Positions 11,409 through 27,300 of a DNA stretch of 64,000 bases are shown here, piece after piece. The stretch is from Sapria himalayana. Its lineage: Eukaryota > Streptophyta > Magnoliopsida > Malpighiales > Rafflesiaceae. The stretch spans positions 4,386,261 to 4,450,260 of the forward strand of contig JAREIK010001468.1 in NCBI GenBank assembly GCA_029783825.1, read 5' to 3'. The notes below the pieces were generated by a model. The model was not told the DNA's origin. It did no database searches and saw only the letters and a program-made list of their open reading frames with translations. The translations under genes were made by a program, and so were the position numbers. The stretch's first letter is position 1. Each line of letters starts with the position of its first letter.

Positions 11409-14400
11409 ATTAAAACTAGATCAATATTCATCTATATCTCACCAGATTAAATATATCATATATTATCAATATTATGAGTCATTTTTTAAGCTATTCTAGT
11501 AGTATTTATTTTGATGTTGAAGCTTATATGATTATAGGAGAAGCAACTTGTTTATTTAGAGGAATGAGCAAGTATGGGAAGTCTTTTTGTTGAATGGTGT
11601 AATATTAACTCTAATAATGAAAAAAATATATATATACTATTATGAATAATTATCTATGACATTATTATTTGGTTTTACTTTAAAAATTAATTTTGATGAA
11701 ATGAAAAAAAATAGAGAAAAAAACATATTTATAATCCTATGAATTGATTTATGATTCATGATCTATGAGCAAGTTTATATGTTATAATCACTGTTATTAA
11801 AATCATATGATTCATGATTTGATTTATGATTCAGGGGTAAACTATCCGACTCTTAAAAAAAATCAAATATAAGCATGCGTACGTGTCAATGAACGAATTG
11901 CGAATCGATTTAATATCGATTCTCAAAAGACCAAGATCCTCAAAAAGTCTCAAAAATAAAAACTAAAATACTAAAAAAAAGTACAAACTGTAGGAATTAA
12001 TTAACATAAAAAAAAACGTCATTCTTTAGTTTTACGAATTTAACGTGAAAAAGCAATAAAATACTAAAAAAATCATAAAAATAAAAACTAAAATACCAAA
12101 AAAAATACCAACTGTAGAAAATAAGAATTAATTAACGAGGAAACAAAATCATAAAAAATTCAATTCATAATTTGATTTTTAATTCTCAATTCATTAATTA
12201 AGCATTCTGATTCTCGATTCTAATTTCGATTTAATAACTATGATTTTAATAATATTAGTTATTATTTATTTATGATAGCAGCATATAATCTTTGGGATGC
12301 CCCAAATAATTTTGTTACATATTTATAAAGGATTAGGTAGCTTATTATGTTCTAAGTGATATTTTTTATGTTTTTTATTTTATGTTTTTTTTTACATGGT
12401 ACAAGATCTAATTTTTGTACACCCTAGAGATAGTACGATGAAGTTGTGATGTTTGGAGCAACTAGGGTAGTGCAGGCATAGGCTGTGCTAACTTGTGAGA
12501 TGGGCATTTGTAGATGTGGTGTTATGGCATGATTTGTGTGTAGCATTCATTGGCATGGTGCACGTGCGACGTACATTGAAATGGTGTGCGTGCAATGTGA
12601 TATGATTTTCTAACAATTGCTTGTGTGATGTTGCGTAGTGGTGACATGCAATGACGTCGACATTACTATTGAGTGTGGTGGCGTCATGAGCAGTGTCTCT
12701 GTATGTGTGGTTGTTGTGGATGTGTGTGGTAGTTGCAATATGTAGGTGTAGTGAGCATGAGGGGTATTGTGCTTTGGGGGTAGTGGTGTGTGTTTTTTCT
12801 CTAAACCCTAGATTGTACAATACCTATTTTCTTTGAGTTGTTGTGAGCATATGGTGCTATTATTGTGTTTTGATGCAGTTGTTTTCGAAGACTTTATTTA
12901 TGCTATTTGTGGTTCGTGTTTTTTTTTTCTGAGAGTTATTGTGTTTCTCTCTATCTCTCTCTTGCAAAAGTTGTGCGGTAACTATGATTATTTTTGTTGT
13001 GCTGCTATTGTGTGTGTCCATTACTTTTGATGATCTTGTTTTTATGTTCTACTGCTATTATCATTGAACAATTCAATATTTATTGGATTGAATATGCAGA
13101 GGCCTTGTATAGAAGTATCCCATCATGTTTACCTAGGTGACAAGGGGTACCATTCGAGATAGATTCATAGGTAAGAGAGCTTTCATATAGTGTACACATG
13201 GTAGGAGAAGTTGTCATATTAGAAAGAGTTGCTTAAAGTTATTTCTAGAGTAGAGATGAAGAATACTCAAACACCGAGAAAAATGGATTGATGACTATAT
13301 CTATCCACAAGTCCCTATAATGTTTTCTCTAGAGGTGTCAAACGGGCTGGGCCGGCATGAGGCATGACACGGTTCAGCCGTGCCTGGATTGGCACGACAC
13401 GCGACAGTGTCGTGCCCGGTCCTGTGCTAGGTGCACCTACTGCACGAGTTGTATCGTGTCGAGCTGAAGTTTTCAGCCTGCCTGTCGTGTCAGGCATGGC
13501 ACGTCATGCCCAGCACGCCGCCACGGCACCCATGACCACCCACCGCCATGGTCACAACGAGCCAACGCTCGACGGGCGAGGCTTGCCGAGCCCCGAAAGT
13601 GTGAAGATGCATGGTGACCCGTCGCTGAAATTCTAATTTTTTTAAAATTAGGGTTTTGGCTCGACCCGAACCAAGCCAAACCCTATGGATTTTGTGCCGC
13701 ACGCCAATGTTGGGCCAACACGACACTGTTACTAAATCATGCTGTGTCTGGCCATGCATGGTAGCCCGGTTAGGCGGCCTAAAACCGTGCCGGGCCGGCT
13801 CGGCATGACCTATATTACACCTCTAGTTTTTTCATAAAGAATTAATTATGAGAAATATATAAAATTTCTTGCTAGTAAGATAATAATAAATATTTTTCAT
13901 GTTTAAGGTATTATAGTTCTTATTACTCATCTTTTAACTCTTGACTAATGAATAATTAACTCAAGAATAAATAGTCACGCTAAAGATAATTATTTGTTAT
14001 TTATTATATTTTTTTATTTTATCTCTTAATATTATTATAACTATTGATAAGGTATCTAAAGCTTTTGGCTATGATAATTATTAGGTTTTATCATTTTTTA
14101 TTTTTGTATTTATTATTATTTTTCATTTGGATAGGAGCACTCAACATGTAGATTGTCTGAACCCTACCCATTTATTTGACTTTTTTTTACACTTTCAGAA
14201 TAATAATGAATATAATTTTTGTTTTCTTCCACTTGGTATCAGAGAGTGATTTTGTATAGGTCAGGGTTTCCCAATAAGATTTTAGTATATAAGTGCTCAA
14301 ATTTCGATCACTAGCAATGATGGCCAACTTATGTTGACTAGATGCCGATATCATGCACAACAATACATGTGCATGACATTGGTACACCTGCTGCCTCTTG

Positions 14401-17400
14401 GCAAAATGTAATTTTTTGTGTTAGTACACTACATGGCAAAGCCAATCATCTCATTCCTCGTTGTATTTTTTTTCGAGAGGAAAAGGTGGGTGATGGACTG
14501 TGGATTCTCTTAATTTTTACAAGGTACATGTACACAACGTCTCATTTTTTTTAGTTTTATATACTAAAATTAAAGTTATAGAATATATGAGATAGATTAA
14601 TTTAAAAATATTTTATTTCTACTCCAAGCTTTTTATGTTTCGCCCTAACTAATTATAATAAACAAAATGAAAAATAATAAATTTAATGAAAATAAAATTA
14701 ATATTTTAAATGATTTTGATTTATATAATGATAATTTAATCGAAAAATCCAAAATTTATTTGTCTCCCATCCATTGATATTCTAGGCATCTAAAAAGTGT
14801 AGGCTTAATAGATGATTCCCTGTAGTTCGGATCAAATTTAATATAATTAAAATAAAAAAAATTAGATGAGTCGAAGAAGATTCAACATAATATAAATATT
14901 ATAAAAAATATATAGTTACAAAACTAATAGTAAGATTGAATGCCTAAGAAAATATGTCATATAATATATCAAAAAATATAGTATATTGAATTCTAAGTAT
15001 GTACAACTTATTCATGTGATTATTGAATTTAGATTTATTTCGAGATTAGTGACTTATCTATAACAATGAGTTTGCAATAAAATAAATTGATATGATGGTT
15101 ATTAGTGTGTCTCCCATTTAAATTTGCATTAAATTGTAGAGTAACTTATTATATGCAAAAATATGTATAACTTGCATATCGTAGAATTATTAGTTCGACA
15201 TGTAAAAATAATATTTTAAAAAATTATAAAGTTGATAAATAATTAATTATTGTAAATTTTATTAAATATAATTGAGTGGTGTCGGTGATGTCTATTATAT
15301 TGAATAGTCACAATTATATCTCTTTCTTATGAATTATTGTTTACTTAGTTGATTTTCACTATGAGTTAGTAAAAGAGTATTAGGATTTTGTAAGATCTTG
15401 TATACTCATGATGACTTTAAGGTGTTAAATATTCTATGCTAGGCCAACATGTCCTAGAGTTTAGTGGCCTAGTTAGGCCACCATGCCCTTCGAGAGGCAT
15501 CATGGATTAGGTACCTAGGTCGTGTTGTGTTGGCATGACATCACAGGAGGTCGGCTTGGCATGACATGTTGGCATGTATTTCTCAATTGGGCATGCTGGA
15601 TCGTTCCAGGTTGGACTAGGTCATGTCGAGTCGGATGGTAATATGATAGTGGCATGATAGAGCCTATGACTAGCGGCAGTACAATGCCCACTGGTAGGCT
15701 GATCAATGGACACTACATAGTGTGGTGTCGATGACCATGTTTGTTGTCGATGTGATTGTGGAACTAGCTTTTTTTTTTCCTTTAAGATTAAAGTATAATT
15801 TTAATTTTTAAAAATAAAAATATTTAAATTAAATTATATTGCATTATAAATTAAAATAAATAAAATTTAGAACTCTAAAAAATGCAATTATTTTTCTTTT
15901 GTAGTTTTGGTTGAATGGTGATATGGCAATAACAATAAATTTAAAAATGAACAATAATTAGCAACGAAATTAGTAACATGCATATATGTTCTCTAATATT
16001 TATGATTAGTTTTTTTTGGTAGTTTGGTTTGGAACATCACCTATGATTCTAAAGTTAGTGCCTAGGGGTAGCCTCAGTATTCTCAATGTCACATAAATTA
16101 TTATCTACTAAAAACTTTTTTATTTTATTCTGAATATTTATCCTTAAATTATTTTAGTCTTTTAAGCATGAAAGTATTTTTATGATATTTGGTTGTAATG
16201 TGGATCTCCTATTTAGAATAATATTCATAGTCATTAAAAAAGTATACTATATTATTATGTTTTTTATCGTAGGGGTCAGTAGATCATGCTTCATTTTAGA
16301 TATCATAGGATTGATGGATTCATATAATTTCTACAAACTCAATATATTAAAATTTTTTGGGTCATCATATGATATAATAGAGTGGTAATTAATATCTAAC
16401 TACCTAGATAACTCGTTCCTATGTAATAGGGCACTCTATCATTTATTTATAGCTAATTTGAATATAAAAATCATATTCGAATATAATATTCATATTCATA
16501 CTCAAAGTTTTGTTAAAACTATTATACCTAGTTTCATATTATGTAACTATGTTATCTAATTATTCATGAATCATATATTATAGTTCATCTATTTGGCTCA
16601 TGTAGGTGGATATATTTTTTAAAATATTTTCTACCTATTTCATATTAATTATATGATTCATACAAACAGCCAAACAATAAATAGATAAATTTAAAGACTA
16701 GTATTTTAAATACATGATTTCTACTTCAATAGTCATTGTATTGAAATTAGAGTTTTCTATGTACTTACTAAGCCTGCAATTAATGTTGCTTATGTGCTTT
16801 AGTATAGTATATTTGGTGAGAGCTTAAACAGACGAACACATATTAATTATATTATAAAAAATTTTTAGAAATTTCAAAAATAAAATTTTTATTTTTCAAT
16901 CTGAATTATCTATAGTGAGTTCGTAATATTTTCTGTTAATGTAGTCATATATAACGTGTTGAGAACTAGCATGTGACTCTAGCGTCATATCAAGTAGGTA
17001 TCATTTCAATGATATCTGACATATATTTGGAATTTTTTTAGGCTTGTTCACAAATATAGAGTGAAACTCTTTTTGTTTGTTAGGTATTTTAAAATATTTT
17101 ATAATTTTTTTGTAGTTTCTAATATAGGAAAATATTTTTATATTTGCTTGTGCTATTAAATTAATTATATGACACATACTTAAACTAAAAAGAGTTCGCT
17201 AAAGGTATGTCTCTGATAGTTTTGAAAAATATATTAATTGTGATATCATTACTTTAAACCATTATCAAATATAATATAATTTTTTTTTATAAATATCATG
17301 TTCCTTAAAAATCTTTGTTAGATACTCATAATTAGTAGTCATTATGAGTATGAAGAATCTCAAGAAATTTTAATTTTTTTATTTAATTTTTATTTAGAAT

Positions 17401-20400
17401 TGACATATTGGAGGTGAGACATGATAATGAGATGTCATCGTGGTTAGTTTAAATGTCGGATATCATGGAGATCACTCAACTATGTCTCTTAAATTTATTA
17501 ATACTAATTATTTTTTTAATTTAAAATATTTTATTATATCATTCCTATTAATCGATATAAGAATTTTATGATTGTTAGGTTGGAAGTAAGCTTGTATACT
17601 ATGAGCTTTTCTATGAAATTTTTAAAATTTAATTGAAAGATTCATTCTAATAATTAATTTTGTCATGTCTTCTCTTTCAAAAGTATTATGATAAATAAAT
17701 ATTAATGAATATAAAGTTGATTTTATTGTAGAGATATTGTCGTTAAGATAGATTTTCTTGAGATCTAGTGTATTATATTTTTTGGTATATTGATCTGTAT
17801 ATTTTTTAATGTAGTCAATTCTATTTGTACCCATATATGTCTTTATTCACTCTATTTTGCCTCAAACTCTTGGCTCATAGACCCGGGGGCAATATCCATG
17901 TCATAGGTGATCATATTTTTTTTTCTTTTTTCATTGTATCTATCACATTTAATATTAGTATAATCAATGATATTGTTATACATGTCAAGTAGCATGACAA
18001 TGTTAATATTGAATTTTTGTTTTTGATATATATATTTTTTGTACCTAAATTTTAGTATAATTTGTTTTCGGTTTGTTCTTTTGCTAATCAACAAAATTAT
18101 AATATTGATTTTTTTTCTTACGATGCTTTTGTGCAGGATCGATAGTCCAAATAAATGGTTGACATTTTGATTGAGTAAGATAAACTATACTTATTTTTCT
18201 TAACTCTTAGAAGTCTATCTAAATATGTGGCCATTATTAATTTATTGATTGTATAATTTTACCTTGAATATTTATTGTCAGATGAGTTAAAGATTATAAA
18301 ATCAAATATCAAAGGATGACTTTTATTTATTATAAGGCATATCAGCCAGGAGAATATATTAGAGCTTTTTATTTGACATACAAAGATAATGTTCATAGGA
18401 ATTAATTCTTTTTAACTCAATCAAATGTTTAAGGACCCTGTTGAACAATCACACATGATAAATAAAGATGTTTTATTACTTATTAATTATTGTACTAGAT
18501 ATACATAATTGTATATTATCAAAGAAATATCTTAAATTATATTTAATTTTATGAAAGTTATAACATTGTAAAAATAGATTTTGTTTGCAGCCTTATAATA
18601 TTAAGAAGTGATAATGTTTTATAGTATATTTCATATACTTCTAAGATTTACACTTATATATAGAATGAGGTAATTAAAATAAAGGAAATATATTTAGTTG
18701 AATTGATATTTAAAATATATAAAAGTGTTGTTAGATATATTTGAAGAAAAATAATATTAATTATTAAGTTTTTGATCATTTGAATATATTCTTTTTTTAG
18801 GTCAAATTTTATATCATTTTGTGTATTTAGAAAGACTTTTTCACTATTCATATATATTTTTTGTGTGTATTTGCTTTATTTATAACCATTCTTATGGTAG
18901 ACAAAAGATGATTGCATGTGTCATCAAGTACATCTTTAAGTATTCAAGTATTTAAAAGGGATATAAGTGTGATTTACTAAAGGTTAGAAGAATCATTATG
19001 AGTACAAATGTAATATTTTTTTGGGAATATGTTATTTAAGAACTCGTTCAAAGATGACACACTTTTGGTAATCATAGTAATAGGATTGTTCCTTTGTTCA
19101 ATCTTTATCTTTTATATATTAACAATTGAATATGTTTTTGCATTTGATATTACTATCATTGTTGGTTTTAAGGAGAGTAGTATGAAATCTCTCAGTGGTG
19201 TGAGTCCAAATGATTTTGGTGTTGTTGTCTCATAGGACATGGAGTATGAATCTCTTAGAGAGGAAATATTGAAAAACTTAATAATCCTAGCCTAAAGTGT
19301 ATAATAAATGGATGTCCATAATTTTTTGTCATTTAGGATATCAACATAATATGTTGGATGAACTAAGAATAATTATTTTAAATCATATATGTGATCTTAT
19401 TATAAAGTATTTTTGTAATAAAATATAAGTCAGTGTATATGATGAAGACTGGATCTAAATGAACAGGTTGATTTGTTTAAGATTATGTTGGTAGTCTTTG
19501 AATTTACACAAGATTATGATATGAATTATTGAGGTGTTATTTTTATTATTATTAAGATTATCACTATCATATTATTATTTTTTGTTGATTTTTTTCACAA
19601 TTGAATTGTATATCAGTTGAGCACGAGGAATGTATTTCTTTATCGTCATTTAGAGGAGCATGTTTTCTTACACAAACCATCATATTTTATTGTTTTAGGG
19701 AATATATGTATGATGTATAGACTATAAAAGACTTGATTAGTTTGAAATAATTTTTTAGGGCACGACTCGTTTGATTTTCTTTAAACCTTATTATTTTTGA
19801 TCTTAAAAGATGTGTAGCTAATTATTTTTTTTATCGATGCGTCTTGATGAGATAGTTTAAGATGATAGTGTTATATGCTAATGATATCTATATTACCTGA
19901 AATGATCGATTGAGTATATCTCGAATGAAAATGTCTATGTAGAATAAATTTTAGATAAAAGAGTTGTATTATCTTAGATATTTTTTTTATATATTGAGCA
20001 AAGTTTTAAAAGACAAAAGTATAAGGTGAAGCATTTTTGTGTTGGTGAGGCAAGTCGTTTTTGTGTTTGTGCGTCGAGGTGCAAGTCTCGAGGCATTGAG
20101 GTATACATTTTTTTGAGCATTCCAATATATAATTAATTAATATTTTAAAATATATAAAATAAAATAACATAAATAAAAAAATAAAAAATCAAAGTTTTAA
20201 AAAGCATTTTAAAGATGTCTCTTTACTATAAATATAATTAATAAATATTTTATGAATTAAAATATATTATAATTTATAATTTATCCCCCCTTCTTGGACC
20301 TCCCATCACTTTCGGCCCTCTCCCTTGCCCCTCTCTTCTCGCCCCTCTCTTCTCGTCCCTCTCCCTCGCCCCTCTCTTCTCGTCCCTCTCCCTCGCCCCT

Positions 20401-20931
20401 CTCCCTCGCCCCTCTCCCCTCTCTTCTCGCCCCTCTTTTCTCGCCCCTCTCTTCTCGCCCCTCTCCCTCGCCCCTCTCTTCTCGCCCCTCTCTTCTCGCC
20501 CCTCTCCCTCGCCCCTCTCTTCTCGCCCCTCTCCCTCGCCCCTCTATTCTCGCCCCTCTCCCTCGCCCCTCTCTTCTCGTCCCTCTCTTCTCGCCCTCGC
20601 TTTCGCCCCTCTTCCATGCTCCATGAAAAGCTTGATGGAGCTCTATAGAGCTCAAACGAGCTCCATCATGGAGCTCGCATAGAGATTTGTCGAATTTATG
20701 TTTTTTTAAATGCCTTGAGGTGTTTTACGAACATTTCGCCTTGAGGCGAGCGTCATGACTCTAAAAAAATACCTTTAAAATATTGGTTTATATTACATAT
20801 TATTATGTTGCTTTGGATACAGTAGAATCATATAAAAATTTAATTATCTAACAATGATTATATTACATAATATTATGTTGTTAGTATAATTACTCATTTA
20901 TTAGATTCTCTAGATATATTTATATGAATCT

Positions 20932-20971
<40 letters not shown>

Positions 20972-23900
20972 ATTCTAAGATATGTCTAAGAATATATCTA
21001 AAATATGAAATGAGTTAGTTAAAATGAGATTTTATTCAGAGATCATTGACACATCTTAATAGAGGATATGATATCAATGACCTGCTAGCTTTAATGAATG
21101 TATCATTTCTTGGAGATAATTTTTAGCTCTGATTTTAGCTGGGCTCCCACAATTACATAGAGGTGACTACTAATTAAGATTTGTATTTTTCTTAGAAATA
21201 ATTTTATTTTATAGAAAAGTAAGCCTTGTACCATTTGCAAATTGAGTGTAGTAGTAAAATATAGAGTTATAATATTAGTGACTAGCGAGTTTTAATGAAT
21301 TGGTAATTCTTTAGAACAGTTGGGCCTATCAATCGAGGAGGTGATAAAAAATGTCAAAATTAATTATCATTTTATATTAAAGGATATTCATAATAATTTT
21401 GTATTTAGAATCTGTGTACTTATTTGTAAGCAGATTGTTGATATTTTAACTAAGGCGTTTTGATTGCAGATATTTTTTTCTCTCTCAATCCGTATGTTTG
21501 TGTTGCGTACTCGTCAACTAGTGTTGTGTGATATTTTTATCTTTTGGATAATGAAAAATCTTTTTTGTATTTCTTTTTTTTTTTTTTTTTTTTGCCTTCT
21601 CTCTCCTTTTTCTTTTCTCTCGAAAACTGCTGAACCCTAACAATGTTATTATATTTTAAAAATTAAGATTAATATAATTTCTATAAAAGCAAGACTTTAT
21701 ATCTTTTCTTGATGTAAATTTTATTTTTGCAGCTTATTTTATTCTTGTCTCATTGTGATCGAATGTGCTTGCTTGTTTTCTGCAGAAAATCAAATTGCTT
21801 CAGTCACAGAATTTCTAGCTAGGTTGCAGATCCTCGAGTTGTTGGACAATGTACAAGTCATGCCTCTTTTCTGATCATTTATTTTATGACATGTGTCGTG
21901 TATGGAGAGTGTTTGTGTGTGTGGATCTAATTTGTGTATACACACGCATGCATTTCTATGTGTTAAATGCAATATGTTAATTACTATAAGCATATAAATA
22001 ACAATTATTTGGCTAGCTCATCATTGTGTGAGGTAGAGGTGTCAACTGGGCCGGGCTGGCCCGGCACGAGGCACGGCATGGTTCGGCCGTGCCGGGCCTC
22101 GCCCGAGCCGTGCCGTGCCTGGCACGGCACTGCACGCCGGCACGGGTTCTTCCCGTGCCGGTTTCACGCGGGCACACGTGGGCGTGACCCGTCCCCTCCC
22201 GAAAAAAAGACCGCGGGTCAGGTCTGATTGGATCCCGACCCGCGGTCCCGACTCCCGACCCGGCACGGCTCGGCCTGCCGTGCCCGGCCCAGCACGGTGG
22301 CACGGTCGTGCCCTAAAAAAACGGGCCGGGCCGTGCCGGGCCGGCCCGTTTGACACCTCTAGTGTGAGGCATGTTTTGCTTTGCCCATGATACTATTAAA
22401 GTTTTTGGTCTAGAATCTCATATATTTCTTTCTTCTCACGAATTCACTCTTGACTATTAGGTTAAAGATTCAAGATTTAATATTCATATCACAGATAATC
22501 TTTTTTTTTTTTTGATCTATAATCTTTGATATTACTGTGGTCCATGATACTATTGTGTGAGTTATGGGATATAATAATACGGGCTATGGGATATATCTTT
22601 TGACTATGTATTATTTATTATATAGTTTCTGGCTATATAATGTTATTTTATATAACTCCTAGTTTTACTGTGTGATTTATAAGTGTTTATATTCGATATC
22701 TTATGGATAGGTTTCAGTTATGTATTTGTAATTTTATAAGTTTATCTCATAATTTCTAGTTATCAGTATGCATGGTTTTTAATAGTTTTTAATAATTTTA
22801 TATTTTTTAGATTATGAGTATGCATAGTTTCTGGCTATATATTTGTATTTTTATCACATAATTTCTCACAACTTAGATTATGAGAAATAATAATTTTTTT
22901 AATAATTTCTGACTAGAAATTATTCATAATAATATTTATATATTTGTGCATTTAAATAAATAAATAAGATAGATCAACAAAATATAAAATAGAAATGTTA
23001 GTTTTTTAATTACATTAGAAATAAATTATGATGATAATGTATTTGGAAAAGAAAGAAGAAATAGAGAATCATAGTTATTAAAATTTTTTGAATAATATTT
23101 TTATTAATTTGAATGATAGTCAAGAAGGAAATATTAAATTAAATATAATATTTAATTCATGGGGGGTAAATATAAAGTCGTTTATAATTATTCGTATTAT
23201 TTTTTTCTCTTCTTTTTTTTTTCTCTCTATTTCTTTTTCTTTTTTCTTGAAATCTTAATTTGGAGAAAAAACCTAAATTAATTTGGATTAAATTAATTAT
23301 GCGTCATTATTAATAGTAAAATAGTGACACAATTAATTTGACTTTTTGGTGCTCCAATTAATTTTTAGTTAATTTTTGGTGGTCCAATTTATTTGACTTT
23401 GATTGGTATTGGCATTTGTTGATAGCTATCAATTAGAATGAAATTTTGTAAGAAATATTTTCATGTGATTGATTAGGCTAATATAAAGATGCTTTGTGAG
23501 ATTTTGGTCCATTTTATTTTCTTTCAATGGAGGACTTTTTAGATATGAGCAAACACATTGCCTACATCACATTAGTGTAAGACGTAAAGTTTTTAACATC
23601 TATAAGATGGTCTTTCTTGATAATTTTTTATTTTTAACTCAGTAGTTGATTTAGAGTTTCAACCGTGATGAACTTTGGGGAAGGAGAAAATATGAGGGAG
23701 AGAGAAGAAAAAGAAAAAAAAAATAAAATTTTATTAATTTTTGAAATTTATTTTTCAAAAATACATCAATTTTATGTATGACTTGGGACAATCAACATGT
23801 TAAGTGCTCCCAAATAAGAAAAAATAAATAAATAATAATAATAATACCTATAATACATGTGTATATGACCTCATGTATATATTGATTAGGCTATTATTTT

Positions 23901-24346
23901 ATATCGAGACCTTCCATGAAATCAATAGTTGCTACGAGCAAGTGTTCATTTTGATTATACATGTGTATATGACCTCATGTATATACGCATGTATATACAT
24001 GTGTATCATATACAATTTTGATTATATGGTTGTCAAGATATTAATCTCTCACATATATACATACCTATAATACACAAACACGCACACCATATACTTATTC
24101 TAATTTTTTATTTTATTATTTTATTGATTATGACTTTTGAATATTTTTAATATATTAATTAAATTCAAAAGCTGATATATTCGTGTCTACTAACATTTTT
24201 ATCCATAAATATAATATGTTTTGAAGAAAAAAAAATAATAGGAACGTTATTATAAATACGCGATGTCTATATTTTATACACCTCTTAGGAAGAAAAAATG
24301 TTTGTATATGTGTATTGTATGTGTGTATGTATGTATGTATGTATGA

Positions 24347-24387
<41 letters not shown>

Positions 24388-27300
24388 GTATTTTTGTATT
24401 GTATGTATGTATGTATGTATATTATATGTGTCATTATAGATGCAAATAAAGTATCTATTAGGCATGTGTATGTACACATGTATATATGCACCTCTTATGT
24501 ATCCATATGTGCATGAAAACATAAACACATTTATACATATGTTTACTCATATATATGCACGCGCACACGCTCACATGCATAGTATTTATGATACGTATGT
24601 ATATAAACATAGATAAGTATGTGGTGATATGTGATCTTTCTGATTAATTTTTTTGGGCACGTGTGGTGTTTGAAGTTTTAACTTTAAAGCAATTGGGGGC
24701 ATTTTTAGGCGATTTTTACTGCTGGCTTTAAAGCCATCTTGCACATACACTCGGTTGTTGAAGAGTGCGAGATTGTGGAGTTACAGCATGAGATTGACCC
24801 AAAGAAGAAGACTCCTATCAGAAAAAAAGTCCTCTTCGTGAAAAACGGTGCTGTTGTTGATTGCCGGATTCAGGTATACGTGGCAGGTTCACAAACCCTT
24901 TTTTTCTTCGAATTACTTTCCTAATTCTTCAATCCAAGTTGTGAAACATGTCCTAAGATGAGATCATTATCCCACAACTTTTTTTTTTCTTGCAGAACCT
25001 CTCTGCGCTAGGCCTTGTTTCATCATTATTGTGAAAACTAGCATGAAATTATGGTTCTGCGACTAGGGGTGTCAAATGGGCCAGAGCCGGGCCCATTCAG
25101 CCGTGTCTTGTGCCTCATATATGATATAACTATGATTGCAACTCATTCTATCATTTAACCTTATGGATTGAGAGATGAGTTTTATCAATATATGAAACTT
25201 GTAGTGCTTGTAGATCGGTTTGAGAGTTTAGGGTTTTACTTTATGGATTGGGCATGTCCTAAGATGATGTTATTTTTCATTTCATGAGTTTGAATGACAC
25301 ATTACTCTAATCACTAATGGTTTATTCAACTTGCTATTTAGTTTTTATAGATTTTTCTAATTGAGATAAATTGGTTAGTAGGTACTAGACGGAGCGAACA
25401 ATTTTTTTTTTTTTTTTGAATTTTTTTTTGAATTTTTTTTTGATTTTTTTCATCGCCACTTAGAGTCGATAGTATAACAATTTCATAGAGGAAGAGGAGG
25501 TAGAACTGTGAGATGTACCCTTTAGTGTTGTCATTGTATAAGGATAAGACATAATAAGGATAGTTTTCATTAAACTCTAGAAATTTGAAAATAAAGTACA
25601 CACGCACACATTATGATTGAGATGGTTCACAAGTCAGGTGCTTATATGCAAAGTAAAAAATAAATAATTGATAGAATAATGTTAAACTTCAACACTAATT
25701 TAGATTGATGCATATACGTCACAATAACTTAGCTTAGAAGAGAAAATATATTTGTGGTTCTGTGAGTACTTTCTTGAAGATGTCTGTAACTTGTTTGTTG
25801 GTAGGCAGGTAGTTATTAAACTATTATGAATATTTTTTTAATACGAAATGATAATCAATATCAATATATTTTATCATACTAAAATATTAATAAATTTTGC
25901 ATTTAATCTAGAAATAATGATTTGTTGCTTACTATTTAATGAGAAAAATTTTCTAAAAGAATACAAAATTTAATACCAGATCTCTTCTTAATAATCATCG
26001 TGGCCCAACTAAATAATTTTTGATATGATCATTATTATATAATCAAACTTTTTTATGATTCTACTATATCTGGAGTCAATTTAAGAATCGGGTTGCATGT
26101 TGACAAATCTATACTCAGATCAAGTAGTTAGTCCATCACTTCACATCTCTTCATACTTAATTCAGGCAAAATATATAAAACATATTTTCTCTTAGAAAGA
26201 AAAATCATATTTTCAAAGTATCTGGCCTAATGTTCAGAGTATAATTCCAGTTGAGATATATTTAACTAAAATTTTATAATTATCAAAATATCATTAATGT
26301 ATATTACTAATATCACATATTATCTTATTAGTCAACATTGATAGATACAATAGTATTTTGATACATGTCCGCAAGTTAGTAAAATCTGTTAAATAGCATC
26401 CTAGGAGATTATTTCAGGTCATAAAGAGATGTTCATAGTAAAGACTCCATATTTGTGCTTCCCAATATAGTAAAATCTAGTGGATGCTACAAAAATATCT
26501 CTTTCAGTCTTCCTTGAGATTATAATGAAATAATATTCCTTGAATGCAACTAAAAAATAGTCTTCCTGGGAGAAACAACAATAGAAATTAATAGCTTAAT
26601 AGTGATTATTTTAGGCACATGGGAGAAAATATCTTAATAATTTATATCATAAGTCTGTATAAATTTATTGGCTGCCAATCTAGTACAGTGAACCTCTCTA
26701 AATTAATACGATTCGTAGCACAAAAAATTAATAATTATTATTAATTTATAAAACTTTCACCTAAAAAAATCAGAAAATATATCAAAGATATTGCATGATT
26801 AATCCATGCAAACCTTAATAAATTTAACATTAATTTTCAAAGTTAAAAGTTATGCTTAAATTAATCAACTTAAATTTTGAAATGTCAAAGGTCGTGATCA
26901 TGTTTCTAAGAAAGTTTTTCAGGTGTGGAATATCAAAAGTTCCTCACTTAAATTATAAAGGCTAATGCATACAACAGTTGAGTTATAGTTTGTCCTTTTT
27001 TTTATTTCTTTTTTCTTTCAAAATGAAATATTCGTTTTCTCTGAGTAATGATTAAAAGCTTAAAATTTGTCATCATAAAGTAACAAGTTCATCCATCAAA
27101 CAATCAGCTCTTGCAAATTGAGTAATGCAAGAATTCAAGCTTTCAAAAGTCCTAACACAAGGTACCATCAGCAATATTCTTGCTAAGCGTCAGCAATATG
27201 AAAGAATGAACTCGACTGAACTTACATCTAAGCGTCAAAGAGTTGTGAAGCATCATGCACTTGATAATGTTTTAGCAAATTGGGTTTTACAATGCCAAGC

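Larger units (their letters stand above)
17900..21560 (+). mobile_element. second copy of the decayed copia element
   Basis: Similar to 5650-7850 over its first 2 kb. Reverse transcriptase is seen at about 19870-19900 (LYANDIYIT, in place of YVDD), then NDRLSISRMKMSM and KELYYLRYF. Toward the end an RNase H/tail region is readable (YIKDIHNN-like at about 21376, ICKQIVDILTKAF at about 21426-21464). An unrelated repeat (20010-20770) interrupts it. Plus strand, many stops, not functional. Confidence 0.6.

Noticed and set aside
20281..20655. Open frames of 103-124 residues on both strands
   Set aside because: Composition artefact of the CTCGCCCCT minisatellite.
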